Source of the DNA: Pyrococcus yayanosii CH1
GTDB taxonomy: Archaea; Methanobacteriota_B; Thermococci; Thermococcales; Thermococcaceae
Direction of reading: 5' to 3'
Length of the DNA stretch: 64,000 bases
NCBI RefSeq assembly: GCF_000215995.1
Contig: NC_015680.1
Coordinates: 310,001 to 374,000, forward strand
Shown here: piece after piece, positions 47,945 through 57,572 of the stretch
How the letters are laid out: every line of letters begins with the position of its first letter
How positions within the stretch are numbered: position 1 is the stretch's first letter
Position numbers and translations under genes: made by a program
The notes under the pieces: generated by a model
Databases searched by the model: none
The model's input: the letters and a program-made list of their open reading frames with translations, nothing else
What the model was told of the DNA's origin: nothing

Positions 47945-48305
47945 CCTGTTCCTCTTAGCGCTGGCGTTCCTCCTCTACTACACGTTCCTGAAGACCTCTG
48001 TGGAGGTATTCACTTACCGCAGGCCCTCTCTTCGTTTTCTAATTCCCGCGACAATCTTGGGAACTTTCATAACCCTCTACCTGGACATCTTCTTAGGCCT
48101 GATCTTCCTCCTTATCGCCCTCTTGCTCTGGAGGCTGGGATTTAGGGAGGCCTTCGTCACGGCCCTGACGGCCGAGTTTGGCTTCCTGGTAAGTTTCATA
48201 GTCGTGGTGTTCTTCCTGACGCTTTTCGGGACGATTGCGGGAATCGAGGGACTGGAGCTGAACGTGGACTGGGATGAGCTTCTTCACATTTTCAGAGGCC
48301 CGTAG
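47901..48305 (+). CDS. Small membrane protein of unknown function
   Basis: 134 residues starting at an ATG inside the end of dph2. Three or four hydrophobic helices are visible (DLFLLALAFLLYYTF; LIPATILGTFITLYLDIFLG; LIFLLIALLL; FGFLVSFIVVVFFLTLFGTI). No family recognised. The end overlaps the convergent Nif3-like gene by 14 bases. Confidence 0.72.
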   Translation: MNPSVQASTGPVPADLFLLALAFLLYYTFLKTSVEVFTYRRPSLRFLIPATILGTFITLYLDIFLGLIFLLIALLLWRLGFREAFVTALTAEFGFLVSFIVVVFFLTLFGTIAGIEGLELNVDWDELLHIFRGP

Positions 48306-49047
48306 GGCTGTCTATAAAGATCGTTCTAACACCGAAGCGCTCCCTGAGGATGGGCATAAGTGCTTTCACGCCCAAGGTCTCTGTGGCGTAGTGGCCAGCG
48401 GCTATGACGCTTAGACGCAGGTCCTCGGCCGTCCTGTAATCCGCGTGGGTGAACTCGCCCGTTATGAAGAGGTCAACCTTCTCTGCAGCCTCTTCAAGAG
48501 CGAAGCCACCTGCCCCACTTATGGCCCCGACCCTTTTTATCTCTTGGAGACCAAACTCGTAGCTTCTGACGTAATCGACGGGTAGCTTCTCGGCGAGTAT
48601 CTGGGCTATTAATGGCAGAGGCTTCGGGTCCTTGAACTCCCCGATGAAGCCTATTTTAATCCCCTTATATTCCCCGAAGGCCTCCTTCGGCTCAAGGCCG
48701 AGGAGCTTGAGAAGCTGGGCGTTGTTGCCGACCTCTGAGTGGGCGTCGAGTGGCACATGAGCTACATAGAGATTGATGTCTGCCTTTAAGAGGGCTTTAA
48801 GTCTCCTTGCGATAAGCCCGCGGACGTAGTCTATCCCGCCCCAGACGAGCCCGTGGTGGACGATGAGCATGTCCGCCTTGAAGGTCCTTGCCTTCATTAT
48901 CGTGTCAAGGCAAGCATCGACAGCGAAGGCAATCGTGTCAATTTCTTCCTTCCCCTCGACCTGAAGGCCGTTCCTAGACTTGTCAGGGTAGATAGCAATG
49001 TTCAGGTACTCATCGAGGAACGTCACTACCTCATCCCTTTTGACCAT
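48292..49047 (-). CDS. Nif3/YbgI-type dinuclear metal protein
   Basis: 251 residues of the NIF3 family, which forms hexameric toroids with two metals. The metal residues lie in LIVHHGLVWGG, VAHVPLDAH and near the C-terminus in AAGHYATETLG. It is sometimes annotated as GTP cyclohydrolase type 2, but the function is unproven. The start has a minus-strand TATA (GGGATTTAAAGG) about 34 bases upstream. Confidence 0.93.
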   Translation of the reverse strand: MVKRDEVVTFLDEYLNIAIYPDKSRNGLQVEGKEEIDTIAFAVDACLDTIMKARTFKADMLIVHHGLVWGGIDYVRGLIARRLKALLKADINLYVAHVPLDAHSEVGNNAQLLKLLGLEPKEAFGEYKGIKIGFIGEFKDPKPLPLIAQILAEKLPVDYVRSYEFGLQEIKRVGAISGAGGFALEEAAEKVDLFITGEFTHADYRTAEDLRLSVIAAGHYATETLGVKALMPILRERFGVRTIFIDSPTGL

Positions 49048-49103
49048 TGGGGCCCACCTCCCGGATCTCGGCGAGAACCTTTAAATCCCTCCCGATGAAA
49101 AAA

Positions 49104-49112
49104 CTTATAAGC
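49104..49112 (+). promoter_or_regulatory. TATA box for rps8e
   Basis: CTTATAAGC about 50 bases ahead of the ATG at 49161; transcription would begin near 49132. Confidence 0.65.
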
Positions 49113-49160
49113 CACTCACCTGAACCGAGGGTAGGTTGAGAGAATATTGAGGTGAGAAGA

Positions 49161-49553
49161 ATGGCGATTTGGCAGGGAAGGTCGCTCAAGAAGCCCTCTG
49201 GTGGTAGGATCATCCTTGCAAGGAAGAAGAGGAAGAGGGAGCTCGGTAGGGAGCCCGCTAACACGAGGGTCGCTGAGAAGGACCAGAGGAAGATCATCAG
49301 GACCTACGGCGGAAACAGGAAGGTTCGCCTTACCGCGGCTGCATACGCTAACGTCTTCGATGAGAACGGCAGGGGTAGGAAGGTTAAAATACTGAGGGTC
49401 ATAGAGAACCCTGCCAATAGGCAGTTCGCGAGGAGGAATATAATCACCAAAGGGGCCATAATCGAGACCGAGATAGGGAAGGCAAGGGTCACCTCCAGGC
49501 CCGGTCAGGATGGCGTCGTCAACGCCGTCCTCATAAAGGAAGAAAAGGCCTGA
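49161..49553 (+). CDS. rps8e: Ribosomal protein S8e
   Basis: 130 residues from the ATG at 49161, five bases after GAGGTGAG. It has the conserved opening [20 protein letters not shown] and end [20 protein letters not shown]. Small-subunit protein of archaea and eukaryotes. Monocistronic. Confidence 0.98.
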   Translation: MAIWQGRSLKKPSGGRIILARKKRKRELGREPANTRVAEKDQRKIIRTYGGNRKVRLTAAAYANVFDENGRGRKVKILRVIENPANRQFARRNIITKGAIIETEIGKARVTSRPGQDGVVNAVLIKEEKA

Positions 49554-49599
49554 TTCCCCTTCTTCAACTTTGAATTCGTGCGGTTCGGCGTTCCAAACC

Positions 49600-49610
49600 C
49601 TTATATAATC
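49600..49610 (+). promoter_or_regulatory. TATA box for the coiled-coil/zinc-ribbon protein gene
   Basis: CTTATATAATC, about 36 bases before the ATG at 49641. The leader is short and has no clear ribosome binding site. Confidence 0.65.
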
Positions 49611-49640
49611 TTATGGCAGATTTGTAATTGATGAATCAAA

Positions 49641-50558
49641 ATGGAAAGTGAGTATTCCCGAGCCGAAAAACTCTTTGCAACGCTATTTGTTGTGTTCCTC
49701 CTTCTGGCGAGCATCAACTTTCTCCGTGAGCTTGATGGCATTCCTGCAAGACCGAGCTACTCCTACTATGAGGCCAAATACGGTGTAGATGAACTCCGCG
49801 ATAACCAGAGCAGATTAATGGTTCTTGAGCGGGAACTATTGAGGACGTATCAAAAGTTCAAGGATAATCTAACTGAGGCGGAAAGGGTCTACCTATTCAA
49901 GCGCGAGGAATATCGCCTTGCCATAGAAAGCGGCAACGCTACTGAGGTGCTAAAGCGGGAATACCTTCAGGCAAAAGAAAACTATGAAAGGGCATACGCA
50001 AAGTATCTGGCAGCTAAAAGCGCTTATGAGGAAGTCAGCCAACAGCTGGCGGAGCTCAACGCGCGTATAAACGAGCTGAGTGCAAGAGCCTGGGAGGAGT
50101 ACAATCGAGAGTATCAGCTTTATAGGCTCAAAGTCCTGGCGCTGAAGCTTCTTTTCGCCCTGCCGATTTTCATAGCTTCTTTCCTGCTCTTCAGAAAGCG
50201 TAGGAACATTTATACAACATCTTTGATAGCATACTCTTCGCTGTTGCTCGTCTACCTGATCCTCTCAGTGATCTGGAGCACGGTTCAGGTGATAGGACTG
50301 AGCCTCTTTGGAGCAGGGGCTTCAGCCGTGGCACTCTACTACCTTAGAAAGGAGTACTTCAGGCCTGAGAGGGTTTACAGGCGCAGGATATGGCAGAACA
50401 GGTGCTACCGCTGTGGATTCCCCGTTAAGGACGACTATCTCTACTGCCCCAACTGCGGGACAAGGCTGAAAGAAAAATGCGAAAACTGCGGTGCTATGAA
50501 GCCACTGTATCTCGATTTCTGTCCGTACTGTGGCGTTGATGCGGAGAAAGAACCCTGA
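49641..50558 (+). CDS. Membrane protein with exported coiled coil and double zinc ribbon
   Basis: 305 residues. One helix lies at about 11-27. A charged coiled coil runs ~50-160 with heptad-like spacing and probably faces outward. Two or three helices follow at ~165-180 and ~190-235. The cytoplasmic tail holds two zinc ribbons, CYRCG...CPNCG and CENCG...CPYCG. No known family covers this whole layout. The gene stands alone. It could relay an outside signal to an inside partner, but this is inference. Confidence 0.75.
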   Translation: MESEYSRAEKLFATLFVVFLLLASINFLRELDGIPARPSYSYYEAKYGVDELRDNQSRLMVLERELLRTYQKFKDNLTEAERVYLFKREEYRLAIESGNATEVLKREYLQAKENYERAYAKYLAAKSAYEEVSQQLAELNARINELSARAWEEYNREYQLYRLKVLALKLLFALPIFIASFLLFRKRRNIYTTSLIAYSSLLLVYLILSVIWSTVQVIGLSLFGAGASAVALYYLRKEYFRPERVYRRRIWQNRCYRCGFPVKDDYLYCPNCGTRLKEKCENCGAMKPLYLDFCPYCGVDAEKEP

Positions 50559-50577
50559 TGGCTAAAGTTATCTGAAT

Positions 50578-51645
50578 TCACAGTTTTTCAAGTATTTTTG
50601 GAATATCTTGAGGCTCCAGCGCAGTTTCCACGATGTAGCCCTTCTCCGTGAGTATCTTCGTGAACAGCTGGTCCCTCCTCCAGCCGTCGAGCGTCATCTC
50701 ACCGTAAAACATCAGCTCAGGAAGGAGTAGGAGGCCGAGATCAACATCTGGAAGCTCTCTCACGGTTCTCAGTACGTCCGCACCAGTCAAAAGTCCCGCA
50801 GTTCCTATGTTGCCCCCGAAGAACTCATTCTTAACCGGGATGACGCTAAGCTTCGGGAAGAGGCGCTTCATTTCAGGGTAGGCCAGCTCTCCAGTGAGAA
50901 CATAGGTGGGGAACTCGGGCTCAACGTCGAAGGGCTCAAGGCCGGTTGTGAACTCTCCAAGAAGTGCGAGGAATATTGGTGGGAGGACAACCTCTATGTC
51001 AAGCTCCTTATCCTTCTGTAGGGCTGTTTCCTTAACGTAGAGAAGCTCATCTCTCATTAGTGGCCTGACATCCCTATTGAACTTCGTTACACCGACGGGA
51101 AATAGGCGAACCTCGTGAACGCCCATAGCGTCGAGATCCTCGATTATCTCTCCTATATCGTCCACGTTGTAGCCGGGCGTCAGGATTATGTCAGCTATAA
51201 CCCTGAAATGCTTCGTAGCTGTAGAGAGTAGGTCTATGAGCTTTCCGGCGTGCCGGTTCCTCATGAGCTTTATCCTAACATCTTTTTTCGTTGTGTGCAC
51301 GGATATCTGAATCTCGTCAAGACCAGCCGAGTATAGGCTTTCTATCCTCCTCTCGTCGAAGCGAACGTTGCCGGCCGTGTCAGTAACTCTAATCCAGAGG
51401 TCGTAGTGCTCCCTCGCATACCTTATCCGAGCCTCGAGGTGGGGATCGTTGAGCGTGTCGTGTCTTGCAACGCGGTATATCATTGCTGGTGGGTTCTGGA
51501 GGAGGTAGCAGAAGACGCAGGCATTGCCGCAGGGGCCTGCCTTGGAGGACGGTGGTATTACGAGCAGGTCCTCTCTCTCTTCCACCCCGTCAAGCTCGTA
51601 CTTTGTTATCCTCCTGAGCTTCAGGTCCTCAGTGAGCTCATACAT
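50578..51645 (-). CDS. Radical SAM enzyme of the NifB/MoaA-related COG1625 type
   Basis: 355 residues. The [4Fe-4S]/SAM site is C39-x3-C43-x2-C46 (CGNACVFC). TIM-barrel strands follow ([29 protein letters not shown]). The C-terminal ~120 residues resemble the DUF512 region of this family ([20 protein letters not shown]). The reaction is unknown. It has no close partner except the membrane protein genes upstream on the same strand. Confidence 0.88.
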   Translation of the reverse strand: MYELTEDLKLRRITKYELDGVEEREDLLVIPPSSKAGPCGNACVFCYLLQNPPAMIYRVARHDTLNDPHLEARIRYAREHYDLWIRVTDTAGNVRFDERRIESLYSAGLDEIQISVHTTKKDVRIKLMRNRHAGKLIDLLSTATKHFRVIADIILTPGYNVDDIGEIIEDLDAMGVHEVRLFPVGVTKFNRDVRPLMRDELLYVKETALQKDKELDIEVVLPPIFLALLGEFTTGLEPFDVEPEFPTYVLTGELAYPEMKRLFPKLSVIPVKNEFFGGNIGTAGLLTGADVLRTVRELPDVDLGLLLLPELMFYGEMTLDGWRRDQLFTKILTEKGYIVETALEPQDIPKILEKL

Positions 51646-51672
51646 GTTGGGGGGTTAGAGGGGAAGGGGGTT

Positions 51673-52536
51673 TTAAAGGTTGTCAGCCCTTTCCAGTTCC
51701 TCCTTCAGCTCCAGGTAAAGGAAGAGACCGGCCACCGAGGCAAAGGTCTGGGCAACCGCCTGAAACGGTGCCTGAATAAGGGCGGCGACGATCCTTGCGG
51801 TAAGCCCCTGGGAGGCCAGAAGAATTATTGCGACGATGGCAGCTGGGGCTATTACAATGGCCATTATGAATATGAGAAGGAGGGCGCCAAAGCCCATCGA
51901 GGAAAGCTTGTTCTTCCAGGCCACAGCAAAGCCATCTATGAAGCTACCGAACGAGCCCTTGACCACGTAGGCTGGGACCGTCATAGAGCTGGCTCCGACG
52001 AGGAAGGGCAAGATAATAACCTCCACTATTAGCAGGAGGATGACACCGGCAAGCATGAGGGAGTTGGAGTTGACGAACGCACCCCCAATCACAAGCATCA
52101 GGAAGGGGAGGCCAGCAGCTATAGCCGCCGCGGCAACAATGATGGTCGTTAGGACGTTTATTCCGAACACTTGAACGATGTGCTCCAAGCCCTTCACGAA
52201 GAGCTCCGAGAGAGGGACATCTTTACCCTCCCCTGCCCTCAGTGCTCCGTAGATTACCGAATACTGGGCGGCGGAGTTGAGGAGAAGGGAGAGGAGGAGA
52301 AGGAAGAGAAGAGGCCAAAGATTTTCTAAGCCCATCTCTCCGGTGGCACCGTGTTCCTCAATTATTATCCCCTCAATCTCCTTCCCGCGCTCCATCGGGG
52401 AAAAGGGTTCGATATCCCTCTGAATGTAGGCAGACATAGGTGCGAGGATTAGGGCTATCAAAAGGGGAATTAGCGCGAGCCTGGGATTTCTAAGGGTAAA
52501 ATTCACAGCGTCACCAAATGCCTTTAGAGCACCCAT
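51673..52536 (-). CDS. Polytopic membrane protein of unknown function
   Basis: 287 residues from the ATG at 52536 after GGTGATTTGG. It starts with an amphipathic segment (MGALKAFGDAVNFTLRNPRL) and has about six hydrophobic helices, similar in style to archaeal DUF4013/GDPD-membrane-domain proteins that modulate membrane traffic or lipid metabolism. No catalytic motif. It lies 34 bases from another membrane protein gene in the same direction. Confidence 0.75.
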   Translation of the reverse strand: MGALKAFGDAVNFTLRNPRLALIPLLIALILAPMSAYIQRDIEPFSPMERGKEIEGIIIEEHGATGEMGLENLWPLLFLLLLSLLLNSAAQYSVIYGALRAGEGKDVPLSELFVKGLEHIVQVFGINVLTTIIVAAAAIAAGLPFLMLVIGGAFVNSNSLMLAGVILLLIVEVIILPFLVGASSMTVPAYVVKGSFGSFIDGFAVAWKNKLSSMGFGALLLIFIMAIVIAPAAIVAIILLASQGLTARIVAALIQAPFQAVAQTFASVAGLFLYLELKEELERADNL

Positions 52537-52570
52537 CCAAATCACCAAAAATTTGGAAAAAGAAACCTCT

Positions 52571-52954
52571 TTAAAAAGCTAATGCCCATAAGCCGGCTCC
52601 TAAGAGAGCCCCTAGCAAGAAGAATGTCACAATTTCTATCACGATTGCTAGTATGGTTGCTATGAATGCCTTCAGCCACCCGGTGCTAAAGATGGCCTTC
52701 ACGACCCACACGTATGCTATAAACGCCATGAGAGGTCCTAGTATCATTCCAAGAATCGGAATCATGCCGAATATAAAGCCAACGATTACCCCTAGGATGC
52801 TACCGGCGAGGACCGCCAACATGCCCTTGCCTATACTGGCCTTTTCTATTCCCGCCAGCTTGGCTCCCAGGTACATAAAGAGCCCCGCTATGAAGAGGGC
52901 AACCAAGAACACTATTATTGCCAATATACCAAGGCCTGCTAGCACTACTCCCAT
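52571..52954 (-). CDS. Small glycine-rich membrane protein
   Basis: 127 residues from the ATG at 52954; a GTG at 52957 is one codon upstream, and both follow GGTGATAC. It has four hydrophobic segments with many Gly and Ala (GVVLAGLGILAIIVFLVALF; MLAVLAGSILGVIVGFIFGM). No family assigned with certainty. Promoter-like CTTATTTAG on the minus strand lies about 40 bases upstream. Cotranscribed with the gene downstream. Confidence 0.72.
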   Translation of the reverse strand: MGVVLAGLGILAIIVFLVALFIAGLFMYLGAKLAGIEKASIGKGMLAVLAGSILGVIVGFIFGMIPILGMILGPLMAFIAYVWVVKAIFSTGWLKAFIATILAIVIEIVTFFLLGALLGAGLWALAF

Positions 52955-53014
52955 CACGGGTGTATCACCCTTTTTACTTGGCAGGTTATCTAAATAAGCC
53001 TTCCGGACCAAAAG

Positions 53015-53024
53015 CTTTTAAAAC
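53015..53024 (+). promoter_or_regulatory. TATA box for tRNA-Ala
   Basis: CTTTTAAAAC about 32 bases before the tRNA. Confidence 0.6.
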
Positions 53025-53051
53025 CGGGCAGACCCCTATAACATGACGGGT

Positions 53052-53128
53052 GGGCCGGTAGCTCAGCCTGGGAGAGCGCCGCCCTCGCAAGGCGGAGGCC
53101 GCGGGTTCAAATCCCGCCCGGTCCACCA
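53052..53128 (+). tRNA. tRNA-Ala (anticodon CGC)
   Basis: 77 bases. Acceptor stem GGGCCGG/CCGGTCC contains the G3-U70 wobble that identifies alanine tRNA; discriminator A and CCA are encoded. The loop CTCGCAA gives anticodon CGC (codon GCG). No intron. Confidence 0.97.
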
Positions 53129-53154
53129 CACCAATTCTCGAGACTTCATTCCAC

Positions 53155-54567
53155 TTAATCCTCCTCTATTATCCTCTTCATCCAGCTCCCACGCAGGAAC
53201 CATGCCAATCCGACTAGAGCCGCGAGGAAGTTGCTCATACCCATTCCAAAGAAGACACCTCTGCTCGTCATCCCGAAAAGCTCGCCTAGGGGCATTGTAA
53301 AACCGAGTATTGTTACCGCCGGTATGTAGCCGAATGCGTAGCTCAGAGGAATCCTGAGGCCCCAGAGTCGGAGTATGCCAAGCAACATACTTTTCTTTGT
53401 GTGCCCCGCAGAACTGAAGACCCGCCTCACAACGACGAAGATGCCGTTGAAGAAGGGGACCGAGATAAGGAAGTACTTTAGGACAATCTCGCTCTCCGCT
53501 ATCACGGCCGGATCGTCGAGAAAGACCTTGAATATTGGCACCCTGAAGAAGCCGATCGTCAAAACGGCAAAGCTGGCGATTCCGAAGTTGATGAGCATAG
53601 TCCTCTCTGCTATCTTCTTGGCCCTCTCGTACCTCTCTGCACCGACGTTCTGGGCCACCATGGCACCCATTGCCATGCTTATGCCCCTTGCTATGCTTGT
53701 TATGAAGTTCACGAGGCGTGTCGTTATGACATAAGCCGCGTACGTGACATCACCAAAACCGTAGATTATCCTTGTGAGCACGACGAAACCGAATGAGTTT
53801 GCGGAGTCCCCTATGCTGGAGGGAAGGCCCACCCTGAATATCCTCCCGTAAAATGACCAATCAGGTCTCATGTTCTCCCTCGTTATCCTGAGACCTACCC
53901 TGCCTGTCATCATTAGGTAGGCCCCTATGACGGCCCCAACGGCGTTGGAGAAGACGGTGGCAAGGGCCGCTCCCGCAACTCCCATTCCGAGGGAGAATAT
54001 GAATATCGGGTCGAGGATTATGTTAAGGAAGACCGTGAACATGCTTATCTTCACGGGCGTCTTGGTATCTCCCGTTGCCCTCATGAGGGCATTGAAGGCC
54101 ATAAAGGTGAAGGAAAAAGGAACGCCGATGAATATTATCGTCGCGTACGTCTTGGCGTAGGGAAGGACGTTAGGAGTAACCCGCATAAAGCTGAGGGCGT
54201 AAGGGAGTACCAGGAGGCTTATTATTGCCGTCATCATCGAAAAGATTAGCATGAGGGAGTAGAGGGCACCGGCGGCCCGGTTTGCCCTCTCGTATTTCTC
54301 GGCCCCGACGTACTGGCCAACAAAGGCGAAACCTGCCATAGCGAAGCCCGTGCCAAAATGCATCAGTGTCCCTATCACGGGCCACGTCGTCCCAGGGGCT
54401 GCTAGGGCTTCTCTTCCCAGTTTTCCAAGCCAGAAGGTGTCCGCCATGTTGTATAGAACCTGGACGAGGTTGCTGGCTATTAGAGGATAGGCCAACTTTA
54501 ATAGCGTTCTCTCTATGGGGCCGCTCACTATCTCCTCGCGCATCCTCCGGATTTTATCACTCTTCAT
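53155..54567 (-). CDS. MATE family efflux transporter, second of a tandem pair
   Basis: 470 residues from the ATG at 54567; the longer open frame beyond it has no ribosome binding site. Twelve helices, closely like the structurally known PfMATE of P. furiosus (EEIVSGPIERTLLKLAYPLI; NMADTFWLGKLGREALAAPG; RATGDTKTPVKISM). The Asp of the N-lobe (MADTFW) and the DTKTP Asp are kept. It exports drugs or other cations/lipids using ions. It overlaps the upstream paralogue by four bases, so the two are coupled. Confidence 0.95.
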   Translation of the reverse strand: MKSDKIRRMREEIVSGPIERTLLKLAYPLIASNLVQVLYNMADTFWLGKLGREALAAPGTTWPVIGTLMHFGTGFAMAGFAFVGQYVGAEKYERANRAAGALYSLMLIFSMMTAIISLLVLPYALSFMRVTPNVLPYAKTYATIIFIGVPFSFTFMAFNALMRATGDTKTPVKISMFTVFLNIILDPIFIFSLGMGVAGAALATVFSNAVGAVIGAYLMMTGRVGLRITRENMRPDWSFYGRIFRVGLPSSIGDSANSFGFVVLTRIIYGFGDVTYAAYVITTRLVNFITSIARGISMAMGAMVAQNVGAERYERAKKIAERTMLINFGIASFAVLTIGFFRVPIFKVFLDDPAVIAESEIVLKYFLISVPFFNGIFVVVRRVFSSAGHTKKSMLLGILRLWGLRIPLSYAFGYIPAVTILGFTMPLGELFGMTSRGVFFGMGMSNFLAALVGLAWFLRGSWMKRIIEED

Positions 54568-55931
54568 TCCACTATCCTCCTCATCCAACTGCCCCTCAAG
54601 AACCACGCGAAACCGATAAGGGCTGAGATGACGTTGCTCAGTCCCATTCCAATCCACACGCCTGTGCTGTCTCCCATAACCTTTCCAAGGCTGTAGCTGA
54701 GGGGTATTCTCAAGCCCCACAGCCTGAGCATGCCAAGTATCATACTCTTCTTCGTATGCCCAGAGCTCTGGAAGACGTTCGTGACGGCACTGAATATCCC
54801 GAAGAAAGGTAGGGAGGCTGAGAAGTAACGGACAACCTTGACGCTCTCCGCGAGTATGGCCTCATCCTTTATGAAGAACGAGAATATCTGGGCGCGGAAG
54901 ATGACGATGATTGCCGTGCCAAGTCCGAGGATTATTAAGTTGATGAGCATAGCTCTCTCCGCTATCTTCTTGGCTCTCTCGTACCTCTCTGCACCGACGT
55001 TCTGGCCGATCATCGTTCCCATAGCCTGGCTTATTCCATTGGCAAAGGCGAACATGAAGTTCGTGAGCCTATTCGTGATGCTGTACGTGGCAAAGGCGAC
55101 CGTCCCGTAGGTGTAGATTATCCTCGTGAGCACGACGAAGCCGAAGGCATCCGTGGAACCCCCTACGCTCGCCGGAAGACCAACGCGGAACATCTTAAAG
55201 TAGAGCTCAATGTCGGGCATGAGCGTTTCGGAGGTAATGTGGATCCCGACCTTTCCCGTAAAGAGCAGGTAGCCGCCTATAAGCGAGCCTACGGTGTTAG
55301 AGAGCATTGTGGCCACGGCAGCGCCAACGACTCCAAGCTTTGGGAAGCCAAACCAGCCGAATATAAATATCGGGTCGAGGATTATGTTAAGGAAGACCGT
55401 GAATATGTTAATCTTTACCGGCGTTTTCGTGTCTCCAACGGCTCTCAGGAGAAAATTGAAGGCGAATAACGTGAAGGAGAATGGAATACCGAGGAATATC
55501 ACGCGCGTGTAGTTAACTGCGTAAGGGTAGACCTCGGAGGTCACGTTCATAAACTTCATGGCGAAAGGAGTTATAAGAACGCCGATAACCGCCACGGCGA
55601 TGGAAAATATAAGCATGAGAGAATAAAGGGCTCCAGCGGCCTTGTTGGCCTTTTCGTACTCCTGGGCTCCTATGTACTGGCTCACGAAGGCGAATCCCGC
55701 AGTGGCAAACCCCATTCCTAGGCTCATAATGAACCATACGAGAGGCCAAGCTGTCCCCGGAGCCGAAAGCTGCTCTTTGCCAAGCTTACCCAGCCAGAAG
55801 GTGTCCGTGAGATTGTATAAGACCTGAACCATGTTGTTGATTATGAGGGGCCAAGCTAACCGGATTAGCGTCCTTTCGATATGCCCCTCGACTATTTCGT
55901 ACCTCATAGCGTCTATCCTGTCCTGCCTCAT
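54564..55931 (-). CDS. MATE family efflux transporter, first of a tandem pair
   Basis: 455 residues, a close paralogue of the neighbour (VQVLYNLTDTFWLGKLGKEQ; AVGDTKTPVKINIFTVFLNI; SSGHTKKSMILGMLRLWGLR). Conserved acidic residues of the N-lobe are present. A minus-strand TATA-like TTTTTATTATAG lies about 30-40 bases upstream, so this is the first gene of the two-gene operon. Several stretches are nearly identical in DNA to the second gene, pointing to a duplication with possible gene conversion. Confidence 0.95.
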   Translation of the reverse strand: MRQDRIDAMRYEIVEGHIERTLIRLAWPLIINNMVQVLYNLTDTFWLGKLGKEQLSAPGTAWPLVWFIMSLGMGFATAGFAFVSQYIGAQEYEKANKAAGALYSLMLIFSIAVAVIGVLITPFAMKFMNVTSEVYPYAVNYTRVIFLGIPFSFTLFAFNFLLRAVGDTKTPVKINIFTVFLNIILDPIFIFGWFGFPKLGVVGAAVATMLSNTVGSLIGGYLLFTGKVGIHITSETLMPDIELYFKMFRVGLPASVGGSTDAFGFVVLTRIIYTYGTVAFATYSITNRLTNFMFAFANGISQAMGTMIGQNVGAERYERAKKIAERAMLINLIILGLGTAIIVIFRAQIFSFFIKDEAILAESVKVVRYFSASLPFFGIFSAVTNVFQSSGHTKKSMILGMLRLWGLRIPLSYSLGKVMGDSTGVWIGMGLSNVISALIGFAWFLRGSWMRRIVE

Positions 55932-56073
55932 GACTACTCAAACGCCAATCGAAACGCTATAATAAAAAGTTTGTCTCGGCAATTTAATCCACGCTTCTTC
56001 CTGAACGAACTTCGGTTGCGGCCTTTAGATGCTGAAAACAAAACGTGAGAGCTTTGGCATAGGCAACGATAAG

Positions 56074-56084
56074 GGTTATAAGAG
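56074..56084 (+). promoter_or_regulatory. TATA box for the cyclic 2,3-diphosphoglycerate synthase gene
   Basis: GGTTATAAGAG about 55 bases before the ATG at 56134; it places the true start after the open frame's earlier ATG at 56029. Confidence 0.6.
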
Positions 56085-56133
56085 CTGGGGAGAAGTGGAA
56101 TTTGCCGGAAGTAAATATTTCGAGGTGGTTAGT

Positions 56134-57486
56134 ATGGCCGAGAAGAAGAGGAAGAGGGTCGTGATTTTGGGGGCTGCTGGAAGGGACTTCCACAACTTCA
56201 ATGTGTTCTTCAGGAACAACCCCGACTACGAAGTCGTGGCTTTCACGGCCACCCAGATTCCTGACATTGAGGGCAGGGTTTATCCAGCGGAGCTCGCCGG
56301 CGAGCTCTACCCGAACGGAATCCCGATTCTGCCCGAGGACGACCTAGAGAAGATAATCAAGGAGAAGGACGTTGACATAGTCGTCTTCGCTTACTCCGAC
56401 GTTTCCCACGAGCACGTTATGCACTTGGCAAGTAGAGCTCACTCAGCTGGAGCGGACTTCTGGCTTTTAGGGCCCAAATCAACCATGCTCAAGAGCAAGA
56501 AGCCTGTTGTAGCGGTTACGGCAGTCAGAACAGGCTGTGGAAAGAGCCAGACCAGCAGGAAAGTTGCTCAACTCCTCCAGGAGATGGGGTTCAAGGTCGT
56601 CGCCGTCAGGCACCCGATGCCCTACGGTGATTTGAGAAAGCAGGTCGTTCAGAGATTTGCAACCTTCGAGGACCTCGACAAGCACGAGTGCACCATAGAG
56701 GAAAGGGAAGAATACGAGCCCTACCTCGAGAGGGGCATGGTGGTTTACGCTGGAGTCGACTACGAGAAGATTCTCCGCGAGGCTGAGAAGGAGGCTGACA
56801 TAATCCTCTGGGACGGCGGAAACAACGACTTCCCGTTCTTCGAGCCCGACCTCTGGATAGTGGTTACAGACCCACACAGGCCCGGCCACGAGCTCAAGTA
56901 CCACCCGGGCGAGACCAACTTCCGCTCAGCGGACGTCATAATCATAAACAAGGTCGACACAGCTAACAGGGACGACATCCAGAAGGTCAGAGAGAACATC
57001 GAGAAGATTAACCCGAACGCCATCGTCATCGAGGCTGCCTCGCCGATATTCGTTGACAACCCCGAGCTCATCAAGGGCAAGCGCGTTTTGGTGGTTGAGG
57101 ATGGCCCAACCCTCACCCACGGCGGCATGAGCTACGGTGCCGGCTACATCGCTGCCAAGAAGTTCGGTGCCAAGGAGATAATCGACCCGAGGCCCTACGC
57201 TGTTGGCTCCATCATCGAGACCTACAAGAAGTATCCGCACCTCAGCAACATCCTGCCCGCCATGGGCTACGGCAAGAAGCAGATTAAGGAGCTCGAGGAG
57301 ACCATCAACAGGGCAGATGCAGACGTCGTCATCATGGGAACGCCCGTTGACCTTCGCAGGTTCATGAACCTCAACAAGCCAGCGGTGAGGGTCAAGTACG
57401 AGCTCGAAGAGATTGGCCAGCCCAAGCTCAAGGACATCCTAGAGGAGTGGGTCAAGAACTGCGAGAAGCTCAAGAAGAAGGAGTGA
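56134..57486 (+). CDS. cpgS: Cyclic 2,3-diphosphoglycerate synthase
   Basis: 450 residues from the ATG at 56134 after GAGGTGG. An N-terminal Rossmann-like domain is followed by a P-loop domain (AVTAVRTGCGKSQTSRKVAQ, residues ~128-147). Thermococcales members of this family are annotated as making cyclic 2,3-diphosphoglycerate, a thermoprotective solute, from 2,3-diphosphoglycerate with ATP. Methanothermus provided the original enzyme, so the assignment rests on family knowledge. Monocistronic and well expressed by its codon use. Confidence 0.88.
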   Translation: MAEKKRKRVVILGAAGRDFHNFNVFFRNNPDYEVVAFTATQIPDIEGRVYPAELAGELYPNGIPILPEDDLEKIIKEKDVDIVVFAYSDVSHEHVMHLASRAHSAGADFWLLGPKSTMLKSKKPVVAVTAVRTGCGKSQTSRKVAQLLQEMGFKVVAVRHPMPYGDLRKQVVQRFATFEDLDKHECTIEEREEYEPYLERGMVVYAGVDYEKILREAEKEADIILWDGGNNDFPFFEPDLWIVVTDPHRPGHELKYHPGETNFRSADVIIINKVDTANRDDIQKVRENIEKINPNAIVIEAASPIFVDNPELIKGKRVLVVEDGPTLTHGGMSYGAGYIAAKKFGAKEIIDPRPYAVGSIIETYKKYPHLSNILPAMGYGKKQIKELEETINRADADVVIMGTPVDLRRFMNLNKPAVRVKYELEEIGQPKLKDILEEWVKNCEKLKKKE

Positions 57487-57572
57487 TTCCCCCTTTCTTC
57501 TACCTTTCGCTTTCTTTGGCTTCGAACTTGAGTTAGCGAAAAGCTAATAACCATCCTCCCCAACCGGCTTCC

